Positions 1-8,879 are shown, counted from the stretch's first letter. The stretch is DNA of 31,148 nucleotides from Deltaproteobacteria bacterium (GCA_020053185.1 JAGVNP010000311.1:1-31148), one strand, 5' to 3'. Numbers and translations: made by a program. The notes: generated from the letters alone by a model not told the origin.

Positions 1-1230
1 AACCCGCACCCGAAGATCCCTTGAGATTTTTTTAGAGAGGTCGCAGATGGCTTCTACATCTTCTTGCGTCTCTGTAGGGAGTCCCACCATGAAATAGAGT
101 TTTACGCTTTGCCATCCGAGCGCTTTTAATGTCTCGATATTTTTTAAAAGGTCTTCCTCGGTGTTTCCCTTATTGATCACCTGTCTGAGCCTAGTTGTTG
201 CAGCTTCTGGCGCAAGGGTGACACCAGATTTTTTTGAAGAGGCAATGAGATCTATGGAGCTTTTCTTCAACCCCTCGACTCTTAAAGACGGGACGCCAAT
301 GGACACTTCCCGTAGTGGGTTGGAAAGGGATTCGATCAGGGGATCGATGTAGCTTAAGTCTGTTGCAGAAAGACAGATAAGGGATATGTCGTCATAACCT
401 GTGAGATGAAGAGATTGTTTGAATGTTTGTACCACAGAATCAAAAGAGCGCTCTCTGTATGGACGGTAGAGCATACCCGCCTGACAGAACCTGCACCCAC
501 GCGTGCATCCGCGCGAGACCTCGACCCCGATCCGATCATGCACAATTGGCGTATTGGCTACTATGGTTGCTTCAGGAAAAGGATATGCATCAAGGTCTTT
601 TACGATTCTGCGTTTTACTGTTTTTGATATTCCAGGTGCAAATACGCCTTCAAGGCAAGAAGCTGCAATGATTCGCTCTTTTTTATCTTTCGTTTCAAGG
701 CATATCTTTGAGATCTCCTGCACCGCCTCTTCTCCGTCGCCGATCACGATGAGATCAAAGATGTCGAGATACGGCGTTGGGTTTGCAGTGCATGTGCCAC
801 CTGCAATTACAAGGGGATGTTTGTGCGAACGGTCTTGTCGCTGCGCCGGTATCCTGGAAAGTTTTAGCATGCGGATAATAGTGGTGTAGGACAGCTCATA
901 AGGCACGGAAAAACCCACAACATCAAATTCAGCAAGGGGCTTTTTTTCCTCAAGACCAAACAAGGGAATATCTTTTTGTTCCAGAATATCTGCCAGATCA
1001 GTCCATGGCGCAAATACTCGCTGCGCCCATACACCTTCCATTCTATTTAAGATGGCATAGAGTATTTTGAACCCGGCATACGACATCCCGATCTCATAGA
1101 TGTCTGGAAAGGCCAGTGCAAAACGTACCTTTACTTCATCAGGGTTTTTTAAAATGCAATTCACCTCCCCGCCCAGATAGCGAGAGGGCTTGTCTATCGA
1201 ATATAAGAGATCTTCACGTAAATTTGGCAT
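1..1230 (-). CDS. B12-binding-type radical SAM protein (TIGR03960-like), 3' part outside window
   Basis: The reverse strand is open for 410 codons from an ATG at 1228-1230 to the window edge, so the C-terminus is missing. The N-terminus contains the phrase KPSRYLGGEVN, followed by an alpha/beta region with GMSYAGFKILY and VIAGGTCTANPTPY, as expected for a cobalamin-binding-like domain. The radical SAM cluster motif CTRGCRFC has its cysteines at residues 242, 246 and 249. The LAPEAATTRLRQVINKG stretch and GLPTETQEDV further on are typical of the barrel of this family. Family knowledge: these proteins bind a 4Fe-4S cluster and S-adenosylmethionine, and their substrate is generally unassigned. 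No clear ribosome binding site precedes the ATG. The start was chosen because family members begin close to the KPSRY phrase. Family assignment is confident; the function is not. Confidence 0.88.
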   Translation of the reverse strand, partial: MPNLREDLLYSIDKPSRYLGGEVNCILKNPDEVKVRFALAFPDIYEIGMSYAGFKILYAILNRMEGVWAQRVFAPWTDLADILEQKDIPLFGLEEKKPLAEFDVVGFSVPYELSYTTIIRMLKLSRIPAQRQDRSHKHPLVIAGGTCTANPTPYLDIFDLIVIGDGEEAVQEISKICLETKDKKERIIAASCLEGVFAPGISKTVKRRIVKDLDAYPFPEATIVANTPIVHDRIGVEVSRGCTRGCRFCQAGMLYRPYRERSFDSVVQTFKQSLHLTGYDDISLICLSATDLSYIDPLIESLSNPLREVSIGVPSLRVEGLKKSSIDLIASSKKSGVTLAPEAATTRLRQVINKGNTEEDLLKNIETLKALGWQSVKLYFMVGLPTETQEDVEAICDLSKKISRDLRVRV

Positions 1231-1388
1231 AGAGGGATTACGATACCTTATGTTTTCATAAGGAGTCAAACATTGAAAAATATTAAATGCGCAGAATATC
1301 TGCTATTGAGTTCTGTGCTGGTAATGTCCGAAACCTATTGTAGAATGGGAGAGGGGCAATTTGTGCTTGGTTTTTAAAGAGAGTTCCT

Positions 1389-2171
1389 TCATCCCGCAGA
1401 TGATTTTTCATGGGATGACCAGTTGAGGGAGAGGGCATTGCTTATGTCGTCTTGGGTCACATATTTGAGATCTATCAGTATCTGGCCCAGTCTTTTTTCT
1501 CTTTTTTTCTTTTGTTCTTCCAGTGCAGCCTGAAGCTGCTCGGATGTGATATGTCCGCATTCGATCAGGATCTCACCGAGCATTTTGTGCTTCATTTTCT
1601 GCTGTTTTCGTAAGGATTCCTCCATCTGAGCTTCGCTGATCAGTCCTTGTTCCTGCAGGATAGTGCCTATTTTTTTCTCCCGCTCTTCTCTTTGAAAATT
1701 CAGAGCCATATCCAGCTGGTCAGCAGTAATCTTTCCCTGGTCTACCAGGAGGCTTCCAAAAAATCGTTTGCAATCAACTTGCTTTGTTGCTTTGGCATTG
1801 ATAAAAACCCGCTCGATCGCATCTCCTAAATGTAGCGGGACAATAAAGAAGTTTTTTTCCCTAGGATCGTATCGTAGCGTCGTGCCGTACATGATTTCCC
1901 CATCGTGAAATTCCACAGTCAGATGGAAAGCCACTGGCCCGGCAAGCATAGCCGGGATTATTGTTTGTGTATGCAGTCTGATTTCCGGTAGCTTGTCTTC
2001 CTTGAGGAATAAGATTGCCTTAACCTCATCGATTTTTACTAGGAAGGTTTCTACATTGCCGCTCTCTTCTTCGGCATGAAGGTAAAACGTAGGCATGGTT
2101 GCGCTAAAAGTAAGCGCCCCCCCATGTTTTTCTTCGCCTTTGATAAATCTAACAATCAGTTTTTGAGCCAT
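1389..2171 (-). CDS. DUF6982-like protein with four MshEN/GspE-N-type helical repeats
   Basis: Read from the ATG at 2171 this is 260 aa, starting MAQKLIVRFIKGE. The frame stays open to an earlier ATG at 2252 (287 aa). I prefer 2171 because DUF6982-like proteins usually begin with a similar short VVRF strand, but neither start has a good Shine-Dalgarno. Residues 1-130 look like a beta-rich DUF6982-type domain. Residues 138-250 hold four repeats of exactly 30 residues, starting at 138, 168, 198 and 228, each with the pattern LG-x-IL-x-x-x-G-x-IT-x-x-QL-x-x-AL followed by a charged helix. These repeats resemble the short N-terminal repeats of type II secretion and type IV pilus ATPases (MshEN family), some of which bind cyclic di-GMP. 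There is no ATPase domain, so this could be a free-standing sensor or adaptor. That role is inference. Confidence 0.75.
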   Translation of the reverse strand: MAQKLIVRFIKGEEKHGGALTFSATMPTFYLHAEEESGNVETFLVKIDEVKAILFLKEDKLPEIRLHTQTIIPAMLAGPVAFHLTVEFHDGEIMYGTTLRYDPREKNFFIVPLHLGDAIERVFINAKATKQVDCKRFFGSLLVDQGKITADQLDMALNFQREEREKKIGTILQEQGLISEAQMEESLRKQQKMKHKMLGEILIECGHITSEQLQAALEEQKKKREKRLGQILIDLKYVTQDDISNALSLNWSSHEKSSAG

Positions 2172-2400
2172 ATGTACTCGCCAGGAGGGTTGATACTTAA
2201 AAATAACCCGGAGTGTTGCCTGACTTGAACCTCCTCTGGTTTTGCTGCACATCTAGGCTATAAATTAAAGTTCACCCTCTGTCAATGCCAAAGACCGTTA
2301 GGCAAGATATTCTTTTTTGGCGATCTTTGCTTGTAATAGGGATATTCTCGTGCTAAAGGGGAAAAGTAACTTTTTTATATAATTTTATTGGGAGGTAGTA

Positions 2401-2814
2401 ATGCCCACCCTGGGAGAGTATTTCAAGCAGGAGAGGGAAAAGCGGGGCATCTCGCTGAAGGACATCGAGAAGCAGACCAAGATTTCAGCGCAGACGCTCA
2501 AGTTTCTCGAAGAAGGCAGATTCGATGTCTTGCCGCCCAAGACATTTCTCAAAGGTTTTTTGCGTGTCATTGCAAAAGAATATGGTATGGACGAGAGGGA
2601 GCTAGTCAGGCTCTTGGAGCGCGCACTTGGGCCAAACAATAGAGAAGAAGAGCCGCGTCCTTCTTTAGAAAAAAATGCTCGCATCAAGCGGTTTATTGTG
2701 CTTGGGATCGGCATACTGCTCTTACTTCTCTTGATCGCAGGCGGTCTTGCGCTGTGCAGTACAGAACAGAAAGAAAATTCCAAAACAGCAACAGCCAGTC
2801 AAGATATTAAATAA
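2401..2814 (+). CDS. Short RodZ-like membrane protein with cytoplasmic HTH domain
   Basis: A 137-aa protein preceded by GGGAGG six bases before the ATG. Residues 4-70 form an HTH_25-type domain: LGEYFKQEREKRGISLKDIE, then the recognition-helix segment ISAQTLKFLEEGRFD and PPKTFLKGFLRVIAKEYGMD. A single hydrophobic segment at about 98-118 follows, then only 19 polar residues. RodZ of rod-shaped bacteria has this HTH-TM order and a periplasmic beta domain, which is absent here. The protein is therefore a minimal RodZ-like form or a related membrane regulator. It is divergent from the gene at 1389-2171, and the 229 bp between the two preferred starts should hold both promoters. It lies 68 bp upstream of recO and may be cotranscribed with it. 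Confidence 0.8.
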   Translation: MPTLGEYFKQEREKRGISLKDIEKQTKISAQTLKFLEEGRFDVLPPKTFLKGFLRVIAKEYGMDERELVRLLERALGPNNREEEPRPSLEKNARIKRFIVLGIGILLLLLLIAGGLALCSTEQKENSKTATASQDIK

Positions 2815-2882
2815 AATATCGCTCATTTTAAAAACCTAAAATCCAAGTAGACAACATGGCTATCTGGATATAAAGACATGTG

Positions 2883-3596
2883 ATGCCAAAACACACGTCA
2901 GATGCGATTATCTTGAATACAAAAGACTATCTTGAATCAGACAAGATCGTGTGCGCGTTTACCAGAACGCATGGCGTAATCAATGCCATTGCCAAAGGCG
3001 CAAAGAGAAGCAAGAGGCGATTTTCAGGAACCCTGGAACCGTTCAGTGAGGTTGATCTTTTTTATTCATTCAAAGAAGGTTTTGATCTCATGATGATCGA
3101 GAGCGCGCAACTAATATCTGCAAACCTTGGCATCAGAGAAGATCTAAGCTTGCTTGCCCATGCATCGATCCTTGCTGAAGTCACAATGGTACTATCCGGT
3201 CCGCATGACCCAACTCCCGGCGCATATGAGCATCTGAGGGACGCACTATCCTGCATGGACAAAGACAAGCAATGGTTTTCTCCCTGGAGTATATCCATGC
3301 TTCATCTCTTTAAGGATTTTGGTTACGGCATTGATATTGACGTGCTTTCCAAAAACAGCTCGCCTCTTATTATCCGCGGAAAGAACATGCCGCCTCTCTC
3401 GCAAGAGGCTTTAGCATTTATCCGAAAAGGCCTTGATATCTCTTCTCCTGTGCTGACACGAATAGTCTTAAGCCCGTGGGCAAAAAAAGAAGTCGAGATG
3501 TTCTTGCTCGTACTTGCAGGAAGGCTTGCTGATAACCCACCAAAGTCTGTAGGCTTTTTGGCAAAGCTACTTGACGTTGACCTGGATGGATGGTAG
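2883..3596 (+). CDS. recO: DNA repair protein RecO
   Basis: RecO loads RecA onto gapped DNA with RecR and RecF and anneals SSB-coated strands. The 237-aa product begins with the family's OB-fold signature: AIILNTKDYLESDKIV, then GVINAIAKGAKRSKRRFSGTLEPF. A helical C-terminal domain follows. The zinc-binding cysteine cluster present in some RecO proteins is missing, which is common in the family. A GTG at 2880 directly before the ATG could also serve as start, and neither has a strong Shine-Dalgarno. The stop codon lies 11 bp before the glyQ ATG, so recO, glyQ, glyS and the dGTPase gene are probably one transcript. Confidence 0.9.
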   Translation: MPKHTSDAIILNTKDYLESDKIVCAFTRTHGVINAIAKGAKRSKRRFSGTLEPFSEVDLFYSFKEGFDLMMIESAQLISANLGIREDLSLLAHASILAEVTMVLSGPHDPTPGAYEHLRDALSCMDKDKQWFSPWSISMLHLFKDFGYGIDIDVLSKNSSPLIIRGKNMPPLSQEALAFIRKGLDISSPVLTRIVLSPWAKKEVEMFLLVLAGRLADNPPKSVGFLAKLLDVDLDGW

Positions 3597-3607
3597 AAAT
3601 TTTTGTC

Positions 3608-4459
3608 ATGAACTTTCAGAACGTTATTCTTACATTACAGGATTTTTGGGCAGACTATGGGTGCTTGATTGCCCAGCCTTATGACCTTGAGGTTGGCGCA
3701 GGCACGTTCAATCCCTCAACCTTTTTGAGGGCACTCGGACCTGATCCGTGGAAAGTGGCTTATGTGGAGCCTTCCAGGCGGCCAACTGATGGTCGCTATG
3801 GCGAGAACCCGAATAGGCTGCAGCACTACTACCAGTTTCAAGTCGTTCTAAAGCCGTCGCCCATCGATGTGCAGGAAATATATTTGAAGAGCCTCTATGC
3901 TCTTGGTATTGATCCGCTTGAGCATGACATCCGTTTTGTGGAGGATGACTGGGAATCGCCTACCTTGGGCGCATGGGGACTCGGCTGGGAAGTATGGCTT
4001 GATGGCATGGAGATCACGCAGTTCACCTATTTCCAGCAGGTAGGCGGCTATGATCTTGATCCTGTGTGTGCTGAGATCACCTATGGTCTGGAGCGCATTG
4101 CCATGTTCCTACAGGCGAAAGACTCAGTCTATGATATCAAGTGGACAGATGACGTGCTCTATAGAGATGTGCATCACAGGGGCGAATTCGAATGGTCAAA
4201 ATACAATTTCGAGCTTGCAGACACTGCCATGCTTTTTAAATTGTTTGATATGTATGAGAAAGAAGGACTTCGTCTTGAGAAAGAAGGGCTTTGCCTTCCG
4301 GTCTATGACATGTGTCTGAAGTGCTCGCATACGTTTAATATGTTGAATGCACGCGGCGCAATAAGCACAACCGAGCGCACCTCATATATTGCACGGGTAA
4401 GGAATCTGGCAAAGATTTCTGCCACGCTATACCTTGAAAACAGAAACAGTAAAAAGTGA
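3608..4459 (+). CDS. glyQ: Glycyl-tRNA synthetase alpha subunit
   Basis: This is the catalytic subunit of the heterotetrameric glycyl-tRNA synthetase, which activates glycine and charges tRNA-Gly in the cytoplasm. Strong family matches include MNFQNVILTLQDFWADYGC at the N-terminus, the class II motif 2 region around residues 52-79 (YVEPSRRPTDGRYGENPNR) and the motif 3 region near 156-167 (EITYGLERIAMF). The start was chosen at 3608 on this homology; the frame is open from 3590. The protein is 283 aa and ends in YLENRNSKK. As I recall, relatives continue with a short LGFPLL-type tail, which is missing here. The stop codon and last codons lie in a heptanucleotide repeat array, so the tail was probably replaced by repeat sequence. 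Confidence 0.95.
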   Translation: MNFQNVILTLQDFWADYGCLIAQPYDLEVGAGTFNPSTFLRALGPDPWKVAYVEPSRRPTDGRYGENPNRLQHYYQFQVVLKPSPIDVQEIYLKSLYALGIDPLEHDIRFVEDDWESPTLGAWGLGWEVWLDGMEITQFTYFQQVGGYDLDPVCAEITYGLERIAMFLQAKDSVYDIKWTDDVLYRDVHHRGEFEWSKYNFELADTAMLFKLFDMYEKEGLRLEKEGLCLPVYDMCLKCSHTFNMLNARGAISTTERTSYIARVRNLAKISATLYLENRNSKK

Positions 4460-4488
4460 AAAGTAAATAGTGAATCGTGAAGTGATAC
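4447..4488 (+). repeat. Heptanucleotide tandem array covering the glyQ stop codon
   Basis: Five units in 7-bp phase with consensus NAGTRAA (CAGTAAA, AAGTGAA, AAGTAAA, TAGTGAA, TCGTGAA), then an out-of-phase GTGATAC. The glyQ stop TGA at 4457-4459 is inside the second unit. The glyS ribosome binding site begins just after the array. Confidence 0.75.
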
Positions 4489-4498
4489 AGAGGTGACA

Positions 4499-6571
4499 AT
4501 GAAAAAATCCTTGCTGCTCGAGATTGGATCAGAAGAGATTCCTGCCGGCTTTATCCCTATAGCGCTTGCTTTCATGCAGGAGCGTATGGAAAAGATATTT
4601 AAAGAATTAAACCTTGATCATGGAACTATCAAAGCATTCGGCACACCAAGAAGGCTTGCCGTCATGGTTGAGAAAATTCCTGAAAATCTGCCTGATGCAA
4701 AAGAGACAAAGATGGGTCCGCCAAAGAAAATTGCATTTGACGAATCAGGCAATCCCACCAAAGTGGCACTCGGGTTTGCAAACTCTGCAGGCGTGGATAT
4801 TGCAGACATCACGATTGCAAATACACCGAAGGGCGAATATTTGTGCGTGTCAAAGGTGACACCAGGAAGGCCTGCAGAGGAAGTGCTGCCAGGCATTCTG
4901 TCACAGATCATAGGAGAGATCCCTTTTCGCAAGACCATGAAGTGGGCAAACCCTGAGGTCAGGTTTGCTAGGCCTGTTCACTGGATTCTCTCGCTATACG
5001 GAGACAAGATTTTGCCTGTGAGCTTTGGTGATGTCACAGCAGGAAATATCTCGGCGGGCAACCGCTTTATGGCGCGAAAACCCATAAAGATCAAAACACC
5101 CAAGGCATACGAAACGGCTCTCGAAAAAGCCTACGTGATCCCTGATGTGGAGCGCCGCAAAAACCTGATATGGGAAAAGGCAACAGAGATTGCTGGCAAG
5201 ATCAACGGAGAAATCAGAGACAAAGATCTGCTGGATGAAGTTGTGAACCTGGTTGAATATCCTCATATGATCATGGGAAATTTTGATGAGCGCTTTTTGG
5301 ACATGCCAAAAGAAGTGTTGGTAACTGTCATGAAGCATCATCAGAGATATTTTCCTGTATACAAGTCAGGCGATGAAACAAAGCTCATGTCGTGTTTTTT
5401 GGGAGCAAGCAATATCATCCCGAAGGATGAAGCCATTGTGCGTACAGGCTATGAGCGGGTTTTAAAAGCGCGGCTCGAAGACGGAAAGTATTTCTTTACA
5501 GAAGACTTGAAAACGCCACTCGAAGAATATGCGAGGCGGCTGGCTGATGTGGTCTTCCACAAAGATCTCGGTACATCACATGAAAAAGTGGAGCGTTTTA
5601 CTAGAATCGCAACCACCATTGCAGAGCAAATCGCGCCGGATAAAAAAGATAAAGTAAAATCAGCAGCCATGCTTTGCAAGGGCGATCTCAACAGCCTTAT
5701 GGTCTATGAGTTCCCTGAGCTGCAGGGCATCATGGGCAGAGAATATGCGCTCAAGCAGGGCATTGATCCTGAAGTTGCAGTCGCCATTTACGAGCATTAT
5801 CTGCCCACATCCAGCAAAGCAGATCTTCCACAGGGCATAGTAGGCGCTCTTGTTGGTATTGCAGACCGGATTGATACCATATGCGGATGCTTTGGTATCG
5901 GAGAGATTCCCACAGGAACATCTGATCCATATGCGCTTAGAAGGCAGGCAATTGCTATACTCAATATTGTTTTGGATAAGGGCTACAGGATATCCCTGCC
6001 GAAACTTATCAGCCTTTCGTTGGAACTTCTCTCAAGTAAAATCAAGGGAGATGCGCAGACCCTGAAGCAGCAGATCCTGGAGTTTTTTAAATCTCGGTTT
6101 GTCATGATTCTTCAGGACAGAGGCATCAGTGGTGATGTGGTAGAAGCAGCGCTTGCCCCGGGATTCGATGACCCGGTTGATGCATTTATGCGCGCCTCAG
6201 CGCTCAATCTGGCTAAAGAAGAGCCGTGGTTTGCATCCATATGCGCTGCGAGCAAGAGGGTGGAAAATATTTTGAAAAAGGTCGCGATTGACACTTCTCT
6301 TTCTCCGGATTTGTTTGCGCAACAAGAAGAGAAAGATCTTTATGCAAAATTCAAAGAGGTGGAAGCACCATTTGTGGATTATGCAGCCAAGGGCGACTAC
6401 GCCTCTGCCTTGAAACTTCTGGCAAGCCTGAAGAGCCCGATTGATACATTCTTTGATAAAGTGCTTGTGATGGCAGAAGATGCGAACGTGAAAAACAATC
6501 GCATTGCTCTCCTCAAAGGGCTTGTGGATATGTTTAGCGGGATTGCCAGGTTTTCCTGTGTAAGAACATAA
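4499..6571 (+). CDS. glyS: Glycyl-tRNA synthetase beta subunit
   Basis: This is the tRNA-binding subunit partner of GlyQ, 690 aa from the ATG at 4499, preceded by GAGGTG. An in-frame GTG at 4493 lies inside that ribosome binding site and is unlikely to be the start. Family signatures are LLLEIGSEEIPAGFIP at the N-terminus, FGTPRRLAV, PFRKTMKW, VMKHHQRYFPVY, an HD-type stretch around KDLGTSHEKVERF, and the C-terminal anticodon-binding-type domain ending VKNNRIALLKGLVDMF. The length is normal. The stop is 3 bp before the next ATG, supporting a joint transcript with glyQ and the dGTPase gene. No oddities were seen apart from the repeat array upstream. Confidence 0.96.
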   Translation: MKKSLLLEIGSEEIPAGFIPIALAFMQERMEKIFKELNLDHGTIKAFGTPRRLAVMVEKIPENLPDAKETKMGPPKKIAFDESGNPTKVALGFANSAGVDIADITIANTPKGEYLCVSKVTPGRPAEEVLPGILSQIIGEIPFRKTMKWANPEVRFARPVHWILSLYGDKILPVSFGDVTAGNISAGNRFMARKPIKIKTPKAYETALEKAYVIPDVERRKNLIWEKATEIAGKINGEIRDKDLLDEVVNLVEYPHMIMGNFDERFLDMPKEVLVTVMKHHQRYFPVYKSGDETKLMSCFLGASNIIPKDEAIVRTGYERVLKARLEDGKYFFTEDLKTPLEEYARRLADVVFHKDLGTSHEKVERFTRIATTIAEQIAPDKKDKVKSAAMLCKGDLNSLMVYEFPELQGIMGREYALKQGIDPEVAVAIYEHYLPTSSKADLPQGIVGALVGIADRIDTICGCFGIGEIPTGTSDPYALRRQAIAILNIVLDKGYRISLPKLISLSLELLSSKIKGDAQTLKQQILEFFKSRFVMILQDRGISGDVVEAALAPGFDDPVDAFMRASALNLAKEEPWFASICAASKRVENILKKVAIDTSLSPDLFAQQEEKDLYAKFKEVEAPFVDYAAKGDYASALKLLASLKSPIDTFFDKVLVMAEDANVKNNRIALLKGLVDMFSGIARFSCVRT

Positions 6572-6574
6572 GGC

Positions 6575-7657
6575 ATGAAGGCCACCCTGCCTGGAGAGGG
6601 CATACGAAGAAAAAAAGAAGAACTCGTCAAATGGGATATGCGGGATGCATTTTCCATTGACGTGGACAGGATACTCCATTCCCAGGCCTACACCTCATAT
6701 ACTGACAAGACGCAAGTCTTCTATCTTGTAGGGCATCAGGGAATTTCTTACAGAGTAATCCATGTGCAGTTGCTCTCAAGGATTGCGCGTACCATAGGCA
6801 GAAAGCTGGGCCTCAATAATGATCTGATCGAGGCAATTGCCATAGGACACGATGTGGGACATCCGCCGTTCGGTCATGACGGTGAGGTCTATCTTGATAA
6901 ACTGTGCCGGGCTTCTGACATTGGCGGATTCAGACACAATGTCCATGGTATCAGAGCGCTAGAGGTGATCGAAAAGGGCGGGAAAGGCCTTAATCTCACC
7001 ATGCAGGTCTTAGATGGTATACTCTGCCATAACGGAGAGATGAATGAACAAATGCTGTCTCCTGAAAAAACAGAGGGGTTTCAGGAGTTAGAGAAAAAGA
7101 TCAGGCGGGCAGAGAGCGGGGAGAGCCCTGCGCCGATGACCATAGAAGGATGCCTTGTACGGATGGCAGACACCATCAGCTATATAGGCAGGGATATTGA
7201 GGATGCGATCTTTCTGGGCATTATTTCACGGGATGATCTTCCAAGGCATGAGAGAAATATCCTTGGCGATACAAACGGAAAGATCGTATATACCCTGGTA
7301 GAAGATTTGATTGCGCACTCTAAAGAAGGCGAGATCGCTTATTCTTCAAAGGTATTTAATGCACTGCATACGCTTAAATCTTTTAACTATGAAAAGATCT
7401 ATTTGAATCCAAAGGTAAAATCAGAATCAAACAAGATCATGAATATGTATAAGCTGATATTTGATCGTTTGATCGCAGATATTGAATCGCACAACAAAGA
7501 ATCATTTGTCATTAAGGATTTTGTATCCAGGCTTGGTGAGAGGTACAGAAAAGCGCACAACACTGCCGAGATCGCGCGTGATTATATGGCAAGTCTTACC
7601 GATTCCAGATTTCTTTCTTTGTTCGACAGCCTGTTCATCCCCACGATGCGTGGGTGA
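6575..7657 (+). CDS. Deoxyguanosinetriphosphate triphosphohydrolase-like HD protein
   Basis: A 360-aa HD-superfamily protein of the dGTPase type, which hydrolyses dNTPs to nucleosides and triphosphate. The metal-binding set is visible: H63 in YRVIHVQLLSRIAR, H92-D93 in AIGHDVGHPPFGHDGE, and D199 in RMADTISYIGRDIEDA. The KTQVF segment before the first histidine and FRHNVHGIRALEVIE after the HD motif are also family features. It starts 3 bp after glyS, with a weak AAGG just upstream. The last 23 bp overlap the 3' end of the convergent moeA gene. Substrate preference cannot be read from sequence, so no dgt symbol is assigned. Confidence 0.9.
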   Translation: MKATLPGEGIRRKKEELVKWDMRDAFSIDVDRILHSQAYTSYTDKTQVFYLVGHQGISYRVIHVQLLSRIARTIGRKLGLNNDLIEAIAIGHDVGHPPFGHDGEVYLDKLCRASDIGGFRHNVHGIRALEVIEKGGKGLNLTMQVLDGILCHNGEMNEQMLSPEKTEGFQELEKKIRRAESGESPAPMTIEGCLVRMADTISYIGRDIEDAIFLGIISRDDLPRHERNILGDTNGKIVYTLVEDLIAHSKEGEIAYSSKVFNALHTLKSFNYEKIYLNPKVKSESNKIMNMYKLIFDRLIADIESHNKESFVIKDFVSRLGERYRKAHNTAEIARDYMASLTDSRFLSLFDSLFIPTMRG

Positions 7658-8840
7658 TTTTGCATTCTACGGTCTCACCTTTTTTGACGACGGTCTTTCC
7701 CTTTGGCAGCACGATCAGGCAGTTCGCCTGTGACATGGAAGAAAGAATGCCAGAGCCTTGAGCTCCTGTTGGGCTGACCGCAAGCTCGCTTGCTTCTCTT
7801 TTTAATATTCCGCGCACATAGTGACACCGGTCAGGTTTTTTCTGCAAAGGCGTTTTAAGCCTTGCTGTTACAGTGGGCAGAAGCAGATTTTTTGCGCCCT
7901 GCATCTTTAAAATCGCAGGCCGTGCAAACTCATAGAAAGAAACCATGGAAGAAACCGGATTTCCAGGTAGCCCGAGTGCAGGGATGCCATGTATCTCGCC
8001 AAACGCCAGAGGCTTTCCCGGCTTCATCTCCACTTGCCAAAACTCCATGCGATTTGATTCACTTTTCATAACTTCTTTCACAATATCATAATCGCCGACA
8101 GAAACCCCTCCTGAAGAGAGAATGAGATCTGAGCGCTTTGCTGCAGAAAAGATCTCCATGAGATCCTTTTTCGTGTCTTTTGCAATGCCAAGGTAGAGCG
8201 GCGTCCCTCCTGCTGCTTTAACGAGTGAGATCAATGTATAGGAGTTCGATGAAGCGATCTTTCCTGGCAAAATTGGCTCATCGATCTCGGACAGCTCATC
8301 TCCTGTTGATATGATGGCAACCACTGGCCTTTGAAAACAGAAGATGCTGAACCTCTGTAGCGATGCAAGCACGCCGATCTGCGCCGGGCCGATGTGCTCG
8401 CCTCTTTGGAGGATTACATCTCCTTTTTTAATATCCTCGCCTTTTTTGCGTATATTGTCACCCTTTTTAATGACTTTCAGGATGGTGACTTTATTTTTAG
8501 CCTCAAGAGTGTCTTCCCTCATCACCACTGCATCTGCGCCAGGAGGAATGGGAGCGCCTGTCATGATCCGTACTGCCTCCCCAGACCCCACAGGGCCTTT
8601 AGGAATAGCGCCAGCAGGGAGATCATAGATAACTTTGAACTTTGAACTTTGAACTCTTGTATCCTCGCTCCGCACAGCATATCCGTCCATGGCAGAATTG
8701 TTCCATAGCGGGATATCTCTGTCCGAGACAATATCTTCAGCCAGATATCTGCCGAGCGCCTCATCAAGCCCGACCTTTTCCTTTGGCAAGGCTCGTATGC
8801 GGGAAAGTATACGATCTCGTGCTTCTTCAACTGGTATCAT
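7635..8840 (-). CDS. moeA: Molybdopterin molybdenumtransferase MoeA
   Basis: MoeA inserts molybdate (or tungstate) into adenylylated molybdopterin in the last step of Moco synthesis. The 401-aa protein has the expected motifs: NSAMDGYAV at 48-56, IRMTGAPIPPGAD-like sequence at 91-103, STGDEL at 178-183, SSGGVSVGDYD at 242-252, PGKPLAFG at 274-281 and LGLPGNPVSS at 289-298. Residues 62-70 (RVQSSKFKV) are encoded by heptanucleotide repeats in a surface-loop position just before YDLPAGAIP, so the repeats are tolerated in a core enzyme. No other cofactor genes are adjacent. The gene converges on the dGTPase gene and overlaps it by 23 bp. Confidence 0.94.
   Translation of the reverse strand: MIPVEEARDRILSRIRALPKEKVGLDEALGRYLAEDIVSDRDIPLWNNSAMDGYAVRSEDTRVQSSKFKVIYDLPAGAIPKGPVGSGEAVRIMTGAPIPPGADAVVMREDTLEAKNKVTILKVIKKGDNIRKKGEDIKKGDVILQRGEHIGPAQIGVLASLQRFSIFCFQRPVVAIISTGDELSEIDEPILPGKIASSNSYTLISLVKAAGGTPLYLGIAKDTKKDLMEIFSAAKRSDLILSSGGVSVGDYDIVKEVMKSESNRMEFWQVEMKPGKPLAFGEIHGIPALGLPGNPVSSMVSFYEFARPAILKMQGAKNLLLPTVTARLKTPLQKKPDRCHYVRGILKREASELAVSPTGAQGSGILSSMSQANCLIVLPKGKTVVKKGETVECKITHASWG
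7637..7661. terminator. Short hairpin at the convergent dGTPase/moeA overlap
   Basis: CCCACG and CGTGGG pair around an ATG loop. ATC and GAT extend the stem with one bulged base, and TTTT follows on the plus strand. The hairpin lies where the two convergent genes overlap. It is short and may be only a weak terminator. Confidence 0.3.
8631..8658. repeat. Heptanucleotide repeat inside moeA
   Basis: Plus-strand AACTTTG occurs three times in tandem, followed by AACTCTT. Read on the coding strand it gives the MoeA segment around VQSSKFKV. It is in frame and does not break the gene. Confidence 0.8.
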
Positions 8841-8879
8841 GAAATACCTTTTAATATAAATCGCTAAGAATGGGCAAGG

